Of a stretch of 64,000 bases of DNA, positions 58,904-64,000 are shown piece by piece; position 1 is the first letter of the stretch; each line of letters opens with the position of its first letter. The position numbers and the translations under genes were made by a program. The stretch comes from Syntrophopropionicum propionicicum_A (GTDB lineage Bacteria > Bacillota > Desulfotomaculia > Desulfotomaculales > Pelotomaculaceae). The DNA lies in contig NZ_JBMGJC010000002.1 of the NCBI RefSeq assembly GCF_048984525.1, positions 186,001 through 250,000 of the forward strand, given 5' to 3'. The notes beneath the pieces were generated by a model. The model had not been told where the DNA came from. It ran no database searches and worked only from the letters and a program-made list of their open reading frames with translations.

Positions 58904-59785
58904 TAACAATGGGCATTACAAATGTTAAGTGGTTGTAAGCAGTCGTCCCATTCCAATTCCACGTCCTCTGGAACTAACAATGGGCATTACAAATGTTAAG
59001 TGGTTGTAAGGTAATAGAGCGACTTGAAGTCATCCCAGATCACCCTAACAATGGGCATTACAAATGTTAAGTGGTTGTAAGCCTACATCCCCCGCAACAT
59101 TATTTGGGATGTGGCCAGCAACGGGTATTGCAAATGTTAAGTGGTTGTAAGAGGCTTACACTCTGTATCAATTGGTTTCATTGGTTCAGCAACGGGTATT
59201 GCAAATGTTAAGTGGTTGTAAGAGGGTCATACAGCATGCTGCTATACGGTACGCCCTCAGCAACGGGTATTGCAAATGTTAAGTGGTTGTAAGAGAGTAA
59301 ATAAAAGCCGCAATTATCAATAGCTGCCCAGCAACGGGTATTGCCGATCAAGAGTGGTTGTAAGGTCAGTTTCGAACACGTCACCGTCAACCGTAACCCA
59401 GCAACGGGTATTGCAGATCGAGAGTGGTTATAAGGCAGAGCCTGGCGGAAGGCGGGCAGTTCAGCCACCAGCAACGGGTATTGCCGATCAAGAGTGGTTG
59501 TAAGGGTTGGCGAGTGCTCTTCTTCTGGTCCCAGGGCCCAGCAACGGGTATTGCTGATCAAGAGTGGTTGTAAGAGTAACCTGCTCACCGGTTATCGTAT
59601 TTAAAGCCTACAATGGGCATTACAAATGTTAAGTGGTTGTAAGCCTACATCCCCCGCAACATTATTTGGGATGTGGCCAGCAACGGGTATTGCTAATGTT
59701 AAGTGGTTGTAAGCCTGTGGCTCGAATCTAAGCGTGTAACTCGCCCACCAGCAACGGGTACTGCCTTTTTAAAAGTGGTTGCAAC
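58904..59785 (+). CRISPR. CRISPR array: 13 repeats, 12 spacers, three repeat variants, one duplicated spacer
   Basis: 36-bp repeats at ~70-71-bp spacing, spacers 33-35 bp. Variant A (repeats 1-3, 11) begins TAACAATGGGCATTAC, variant B (4-6, 12) begins CAGCAACGGGTATTGC, and both continue AAATGTTAAGTGG; variant C (7-10) shares B's start but has CGATCAAGAGTGG in the middle. All end TTGTAAG (repeat 8 TTATAAG). In A a 6-bp stem TTACAA/TTGTAA forms. The last repeat (59749-59785) is degenerate, marking the trailer end. Spacer 3 and spacer 11 are identical (start CCTACATCCCCCGC). Confidence 0.97.
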
Positions 59786-59832
59786 TGATACGACAAACAA
59801 CAACCGACATTACAGATTTACAGTGAAATTCT

Positions 59833-59856
59833 AAAGGCGGCTTTAAGCCGCCTTAA
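59833..59856. terminator. Hairpin between array and RecD gene
   Basis: AAGGCGGC-TTTAA-GCCGCCTT, perfect 8-bp stem, ~50 bases after the last repeat. No T run, so it may stabilise the array transcript 3' end. Confidence 0.5.
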
Positions 59857-59878
59857 AACATTAAAAAGGAGGTCAATT

Positions 59879-62311
59879 GTGGAATACTTCTATGGGAAAA
59901 TCACAAAACTACCGAGGAAGACTTACGATATAAAAGGGAAAAGACGCCTCGGTGAAATCCTTCTATTGGAAGGAGAGCGCAGCGGGGAAAGGTTAAAATT
60001 TGATGTCCTAAAACCGCCTCCGTCTGTGGCCGTTAAAAGAAACTCTATTGTGAGACTGCATGGCTTGCTGGAAGATGATATAATCATCATCCCCGATGTT
60101 ACCGGGATAGCACCTCGCTTGTCTCCAACGGCAGTAATGACCCTGCTAAAGCACGATCTACCCGATATTGATCCCGAAGCATTAATTCGGGCTTGCGGGG
60201 CGGACAAACTAGAGGCCGTGTTCGATTTATTTAAAACAGACGAAGAAAGTTTTTATAAACTTGCTTCCACTGAATTAAAACCTGAACACCTTGAGGCAGT
60301 GGTTAATTTCTTTTTTAAGTGCAAGCGCGACCATGATTACCAAATGCTTTGCGACATCTTACCCAACGCCGAACCCGGTATAGACATGCACGATATTTTT
60401 AATATCTTCGATTTACTTGAACACCGGGCAAAGAGAAGGAAGATCACTGTTACCGAAATGGTGCGGAGAGAGCCATGGATTATTTCCCAGGCCGAAGGTA
60501 TCTCCTTTAAACAGTCGGACGAAGTGGCTAAATACTTTGGCTACGAGGGCCTGCTGGCAGGTAAAATCGCAGGGGCAATAATGAACGTCCTTTGGAACGC
60601 TGCTTATGACGGCCATGCTTATATGCCGAAATATACAGCTATAAAATACGCTGTAGCAAAGTTGGTAGGTAAGAACGCAGATTATACTACCAGGGCGGCT
60701 GTTGAAGCAAGAGTCAAAGACATTCTTCAGGATAAGAACCTTCGGGACCATTTCCGTGGCATGTGGATTCAAGATATCCAGTTTGCCAGCAAAGAGATCG
60801 CTGCTGATATGGAAAAGGCCGGCGTAAAACACCCGGACAATAAAGGACGCGGGTTGTATTTATGCGTCCCGTTCAGAGGAGAAAGATACAGCGCCAAACG
60901 GCTTGTCGAAATCATCCAAGCAGCTCCTAAAATAGAAATAAATCCTGAACGGTTTTTAGAGAAAGCTCTGGAGAAATACCCCGACTTGGACGCGGCACAG
61001 AAAAAAGCCGTCTTATCGGTAGCCCAAAACCCTGTAACTCTACTGACAGGGTTAGCCGGTTCAGGTAAAACGGAGGTTATCGCCGCAGTTGTTTCAGCGA
61101 TGCAGGATTATACGCTGGATATTCGCCTGATGGCTCCAACCGGAATAGCGGCACAGAGGCTAAGCGAACGCTCCGGCCTGCCTGCTTCAACAATCCATGT
61201 TGGAGTGAAAATATCCAAGGATGGCAAAGACCTTGCTGAAGAAGCCATAAGGAAGCAAAGCGATGATGAAATCCTGCCTGACTTCACAGTGATTGACGAA
61301 GTTGGTATGTGCGACATCGTGGCCTTCTATAAAGTCCTGCAGAAAGTGGCATTGGGAAGCCGCCTGTTATTAGTTGGAGATCCTGCCCAGTTAAAACCTC
61401 CCGGACCCGGCAACATTATTGGCGAGCTGAAAAGGCTTGCTAAAAGCCGCCACAAGCCGGAAGGTTTTAATTATATTAATCTGGTCAAGGACCACCGCGG
61501 CAGCACGATTACGAGAAACGCCACTAGGATCAGAAAAGGAGAGGTTCCTGTTTTCAGTAAGGGCTTTGAGTTAATCGTGTCTAACAACAACCAGTCAACT
61601 CTTCTTGATAAACTGCTGGACAGGTTAATCGCCGAAGGCGTCCTCTTCAGCGACATCCTTATTTTAAGCCCCCGCAAAGGGGAGAAGGGAGACATGAATC
61701 CCTGCGTGGAGGCCCTAAACTGCAGTTTGCAGAGCAAGTTTAACATCAAGGGAGAGAAGATTAAAAACTCCTCATTCCGTATCGGTGATCACGTCATCTG
61801 CATTGAGAATGACTATAAAGACAACGCCCATCCTGGCAGGGCAGAGGGCCGCAGGGACGTTTTCAACGGTGAGAAAGGCACTATATCAGCCGTTGAAGGC
61901 GATATTCTGTTCGTGGATTACAAAGACGGCAGGCAGCCATATACAATCACCGAGTCATCCCGCTGGCTCCAACTGGCCTACGCCATGACAATTCATAAGG
62001 CGCAAGGTGGCGAGTCACCTGTAGTTATTATAACCGATTGGGAGAACAACACATTTACCCGGTCTATGCTCTATACAGCAGTAACCCGGGCTAAATACGT
62101 CAAAGATAAGCCGTATTCTGAGAGAGTATATTTCATCGTCCCAGAGGGCTTTATCGAAGGCGTTGTCGCCAACGAGGACAAATTCCGGTACACCAAGCTG
62201 TATTACCGGATTTTAGACAACCTCGGCGTTGAAGTCACTAAAACGATAAGAGAAGTAATACCTTTCCTGGCTCCCCTGGAAACGCCGCCAATGGTAGCGA
62301 TGGGGGGTTAA
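59879..62311 (+). CDS. recD: RecD-type SF1B helicase of the type IV-D CRISPR system
   Basis: 810 residues from GTG 59879, 6 bases after AAGGAGG. N-terminal ~70-residue beta-barrel-like start, a helix-hairpin-helix region (~95-210) as in RecD2, Walker A TGLAGSGKTEV near 390-400, DEVGM near 474, 'VGDPAQLKPPGPG' and the C-terminal 'LAYAMTIHKAQGGESPVVII' near 697-716. A RecD-like 5'-3' helicase next to csf genes in place of DinG is the mark of subtype IV-D. It may instead be a general plasmid helicase, but its position after the array argues for the CRISPR role. Confidence 0.8.
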   Translation: MEYFYGKITKLPRKTYDIKGKRRLGEILLLEGERSGERLKFDVLKPPPSVAVKRNSIVRLHGLLEDDIIIIPDVTGIAPRLSPTAVMTLLKHDLPDIDPEALIRACGADKLEAVFDLFKTDEESFYKLASTELKPEHLEAVVNFFFKCKRDHDYQMLCDILPNAEPGIDMHDIFNIFDLLEHRAKRRKITVTEMVRREPWIISQAEGISFKQSDEVAKYFGYEGLLAGKIAGAIMNVLWNAAYDGHAYMPKYTAIKYAVAKLVGKNADYTTRAAVEARVKDILQDKNLRDHFRGMWIQDIQFASKEIAADMEKAGVKHPDNKGRGLYLCVPFRGERYSAKRLVEIIQAAPKIEINPERFLEKALEKYPDLDAAQKKAVLSVAQNPVTLLTGLAGSGKTEVIAAVVSAMQDYTLDIRLMAPTGIAAQRLSERSGLPASTIHVGVKISKDGKDLAEEAIRKQSDDEILPDFTVIDEVGMCDIVAFYKVLQKVALGSRLLLVGDPAQLKPPGPGNIIGELKRLAKSRHKPEGFNYINLVKDHRGSTITRNATRIRKGEVPVFSKGFELIVSNNNQSTLLDKLLDRLIAEGVLFSDILILSPRKGEKGDMNPCVEALNCSLQSKFNIKGEKIKNSSFRIGDHVICIENDYKDNAHPGRAEGRRDVFNGEKGTISAVEGDILFVDYKDGRQPYTITESSRWLQLAYAMTIHKAQGGESPVVIITDWENNTFTRSMLYTAVTRAKYVKDKPYSERVYFIVPEGFIEGVVANEDKFRYTKLYYRILDNLGVEVTKTIREVIPFLAPLETPPMVAMGG

Positions 62312-62317
62312 AAATTG

Positions 62318-62339
62318 GGGCAGATTATCTGCCCTTTAT
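62318..62339 (+). terminator. 3' hairpin just upstream of ribozyme F
   Basis: GGGCAG-ATTAT-CTGCCC followed by TTTAT and the predicted cleavage site. Could act as a weak terminator or as the 3' cap of the helicase mRNA after cleavage. Confidence 0.55.
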
Positions 62340-62399
62340 GCCTGGCTTTGACTGCACCTCCCCGTGGTGCTGGGCGGACGCTTTTGCGACTGAGCAGTC
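62340..62399 (+). ncRNA. HDV-like self-cleaving ribozyme, copy F
   Basis: P1 GCCTGGC/GCTGGGC (62340-62346/62369-62375); P2 GACTG (62350-62354) with CAGTC (62395-62399); P3 ACC/GGT; L3 TCCCCGT (62359-62365); GG 62376-62377; P4 CGC-TTTT-GCG; J4/2 ACTGAG. P2 and P4 covary relative to the other copies. Confidence 0.85.
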
Positions 62400-62451
62400 A
62401 TACTGAAATAACCAACATTTAATTTTTATTTTTACAAACCCAAACACCGCA

Positions 62452-62555
62452 ATCCCGACATGATTGGGAGAGCCTACACACAAAAACGAGTTTTTGTTTG
62501 ATCAAAACTTAAACACCCTAATTAAAAAGGCTTGTGAATTTCGCAAGTCTTTTTT
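62452..62555 (+). promoter_or_regulatory. Leader F: conserved-loop hairpin plus terminator
   Basis: TCCC-GACATGATT-GGGA (62453-62469) after 'ACAAACCCAA', then 59 bases later GGCTTGTG-AATTT-CGCAAGTC plus TTTTTT (62529-62555), preceded by 'ACACCCTAATT'. Confidence 0.75.
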
Positions 62556-62655
62556 GTCGTCTTTCGGGACGACTATAAATGCTTCCGGTAAAGCAATAAA
62601 AACCAAGGAGGTGAAAGGATGCAATCCATTACCGGATGGGCTGTATCCGCGCAAT

Positions 62656-62979
62656 ATGTTTAAATCTAATACCCAAAACCCCTTCAAACAACCAAAGCGT
62701 GAAGCGATGTCAAGCATTACTATCCAAAGCAGCGAGGGAACACCTTTCATAGAAAAGATGCTCCAGGGACTGAGAATAGCGGCTCTCAGACATTTTGTCA
62801 GGAAGAACTACAAGCTCCATTTGAGAACGGGAAGTATAGAGATGGTGCGGACAATCAGCGAAGACGGCGATATCTTTAGCCTTTACTGGAGAAAAGATAT
62901 CCACCCCGAGTTTGACAAAGAAATCAAGGAATTAGCCAACAGGGTTATATTCCGAAAAACACCCATACGAACCCATTAA
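62656..62979 (+). CDS. Small hypothetical protein with coupled leader peptide
   Basis: 107 residues from ATG 62656. The good ribosome site AAGGAGG (62605-62611) instead serves ATG 62619, a 14-codon frame (MQSITGWAVSAQYV) whose stop at 62661-62663 overlaps ATG 62656, suggesting translational coupling. An internal ATG 62707 is another option. Basic helical centre (GLRIAALRHFVRKNYKLHLR). No family recognised. Confidence 0.45.
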   Translation: MFKSNTQNPFKQPKREAMSSITIQSSEGTPFIEKMLQGLRIAALRHFVRKNYKLHLRTGSIEMVRTISEDGDIFSLYWRKDIHPEFDKEIKELANRVIFRKTPIRTH

Positions 62980-63000
62980 GGGAAAAAGGAGGAGGAAAAA

Positions 63001-63360
63001 TTGTATGAAGAGTTGAGGCAGAGCCTGAGCTGCGTTGGGTGGAGGCCGCTGGAAATCAGAGACCAACTTTGCGTCTACAAGGAATATTCCGTGGACAGCA
63101 AATTGGGCGACAGAGTTCTGGTGGTTGTCGATCTTGAAGGTGCGTCGATACCGGTTTCAAACACAATCAATAAATTTGGTTGTGCGCTGGATATCGATGA
63201 ATACATCGACAGTATTGGCACCTGCGGTTATGTCCCCATTGCTAACAGGTCTCAGTCAGAACTTTTGATTGATGACTTTAAGGAGCAGGGGTTATCCGAA
63301 GAACAGTACCAAGAAATCCTCGTGGCGATGGAAATTATGAAAAGCATAATTCTTCAGTAA
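63001..63360 (+). CDS. Hypothetical protein
   Basis: 119 residues from TTG 63001 with AGGAGGAG. 'LSEEQYQEILVAMEIMKSI' ends in a helix; the first part is alpha+beta. No family recognised. Confidence 0.45.
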   Translation: MYEELRQSLSCVGWRPLEIRDQLCVYKEYSVDSKLGDRVLVVVDLEGASIPVSNTINKFGCALDIDEYIDSIGTCGYVPIANRSQSELLIDDFKEQGLSEEQYQEILVAMEIMKSIILQ

Positions 63361-63376
63361 GAAAAACGGCTGTTAT

Positions 63377-63415
63377 GGCCCCAAACCTAAGGAGGTGATC
63401 CTGGGTGATGGGGCC
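63377..63415 (+). promoter_or_regulatory. Extended Shine-Dalgarno in a hairpin loop, copy 2
   Basis: AAGGAGGTGATCC (63389-63401) with the following TGGGTG is identical to 53573-53590. The flanks GGCCCCA (63377-63383) and TGGGGCC (63409-63415) close the loop with a stem unrelated in sequence to copy 1, so structure rather than sequence is conserved. Confidence 0.55.
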
Positions 63416-63473
63416 GGACGGCCCCTCACCCCACACTATGAAAAAATTCCATATTAAAAAGGGGGTGGCATAA
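63405..63473 (+). CDS. 22-codon leader ORF
   Basis: GTG 63405 behind the extended ribosome site; short product rich in Pro and Lys (MMGPDGPSPHTMKKF...). Its stop TAA overlaps the next ATG (TAATG), so it may be a translational-coupling leader for the methyltransferase. Confidence 0.4.
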   Translation: MMGPDGPSPHTMKKFHIKKGVA

Positions 63474-64000
63474 TGTCAAGGTTTTATGCAACCCCGGCAA
63501 ACCAGGCAATCTATGTGAGGAGACTCCTGCAATTCACAAAAGGCAAAAGGGTCAACATGTTTGATCCCTGCTGTGGAAAGGGGAACACCCTTAGGATGAT
63601 TGCAAGCGTAGCCAAAGGCGATGCTGTTACTTACGGCATTGAAGTGGATTATGAAAGGGCTATGGAGGCTCGCAGGAAACTCAATCATTTGCTTTATTCG
63701 TACTACGAGGACACGCGCGTGACTCCAGCTTCAATGTCCTTCATGTGGCTTTGTCCCCCGTTTGGGAATGTGTATCAGGCAGAGCGGACAGAAGTTACTT
63801 TCCTGAGAGATTTGACGGAAGGCGCCTCTGGCAAGCTCATGCCGGGAGGTCTGCTAGGTTACTGTATCCAGTATGAGGTACTGAAGAAAGCAGCCTCTTT
63901 GCTGTCAACAAGGTTCGAGAACATTCATGTATTCACTTTCGAAGGTCGCCCCGAAGATCAGATGCTGATCGTACTTGGCTACCGGGCTGCAAAGAAACCC
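63473..64000 (+). CDS. DUF6094-like DNA methyltransferase, 5' part (cut by right edge)
   Basis: At least 176 residues from ATG 63473 (GGGGGTGG upstream), open at the window end. 'MFDPCCGKGNTLRMI' is a SAM-binding motif I, 'YGIEVDYERAMEAR' motif II-like, and 'WLCPPFGNV' stands where N6-adenine methyltransferases have NPP(Y/F), so the usual Asn is Cys. That may mean altered or lost catalysis. Similar to DUF6094 proteins of mobile elements. Confidence 0.65.
   Translation, partial: MSRFYATPANQAIYVRRLLQFTKGKRVNMFDPCCGKGNTLRMIASVAKGDAVTYGIEVDYERAMEARRKLNHLLYSYYEDTRVTPASMSFMWLCPPFGNVYQAERTEVTFLRDLTEGASGKLMPGGLLGYCIQYEVLKKAASLLSTRFENIHVFTFEGRPEDQMLIVLGYRAAKKP

Noticed and set aside
58904..59785. Self-targeting spacers against this window
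   Set aside because: I scanned by eye for the more distinctive spacer pieces and saw no second copy outside the array; a computed search would be needed to be certain.
55519..62311. Classifying the CRISPR locus as type I or III because Cas6 and Cas7/Cas5-like proteins are present
   Set aside because: No Cas10, Cas3, Cas8 or Cas1/2 is present, and the zinc-finger Csf1-like subunit with RecD helicase fits type IV.
63473..64000. Restriction endonuclease partner for the methyltransferases
   Set aside because: No adjoining endonuclease-like gene is visible at either methyltransferase.

Overview
The window looks like part of a large conjugative plasmid (or plasmid-like integrative element) of a spore-former-type Firmicute, most likely Peptococcaceae-like. 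Reasons: strong AGGAGG ribosome sites with many TTG/GTG starts; secreted copper-amine-oxidase-N-domain and VanW proteins; PAS-GGDEF-HD-GYP signalling; and a plasmid backbone with an actin-type partition locus, ParB, a VirD4/TraG coupling protein, replication-relaxation proteins, SSB and a Red-beta-type recombinase. Almost everything is on the + strand. No rRNA or tRNA gene was seen.

Layout. 1-7.9 kb: secreted proteins and lipoproteins (the first 5 kb is visibly AT-rich). 7.9-14.6 kb: parM-parC-parR, a RusA-like protein, replication-relaxation protein, VirD4/TraG, a free-standing copy of its all-alpha domain, a small HD protein. 14.6-19.9 kb: a frameshifted AcrVA2-like gene, a LexA-box cassette, an aldolase-like fusion, a c-di-GMP enzyme, a broken nucleotidyltransferase and an IscB relic. 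20-25.8 kb: UvrD-type helicase, NERD protein, ParB, S1-domain protein and a second replication-relaxation protein. 26-35.5 kb: small paralogous genes, a NusG-N-domain protein, ssb, Red-beta-like recombinase, a MoxR ATPase plus VWA pair and a RecB/Cas4-like nuclease. 35.6-44 kb: a Ycf35/DUF2997/Ycf46-type cluster and a DUF3150-like protein. 44-54.5 kb: a nucleotide/NAD-flavoured island (SLOG protein, dCMP deaminase, methyltransferase, NADAR, ASCH, DUF5131, radical SAM, guanylate kinase) and VanW. 54.5-62.3 kb: a tyrosine recombinase, then a type IV CRISPR-Cas locus (cas6, csf1, csf2, csf3, a 13-repeat array, RecD-type helicase), matching subtype IV-D. 62.3-64 kb: small genes and a methyltransferase cut by the window edge.

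The most striking signal is non-coding. Six intergenic regions carry the complete HDV-ribozyme architecture: a 7-bp P1 starting with G, a UCCNCGU L3 loop, GG after P1, a short P4, a C-containing J4/2 and a covarying P2 pseudoknot. In each copy the ribozyme is followed about 40-60 nt later by a hairpin with a conserved (G/A)ACAYGATT-type loop whose stem covaries, then about 50-60 nt later by an intrinsic terminator, then the next gene. A seventh leader has the hairpin and terminator without the ribozyme. One of these leaders precedes a stand-alone NusG-N-terminal-like gene and another precedes the CRISPR operon. I infer a plasmid-wide scheme of co-transcriptional RNA cleavage plus regulated antitermination. 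Several genes also appear to start at AUA/AUU/AUC with good Shine-Dalgarno spacing.
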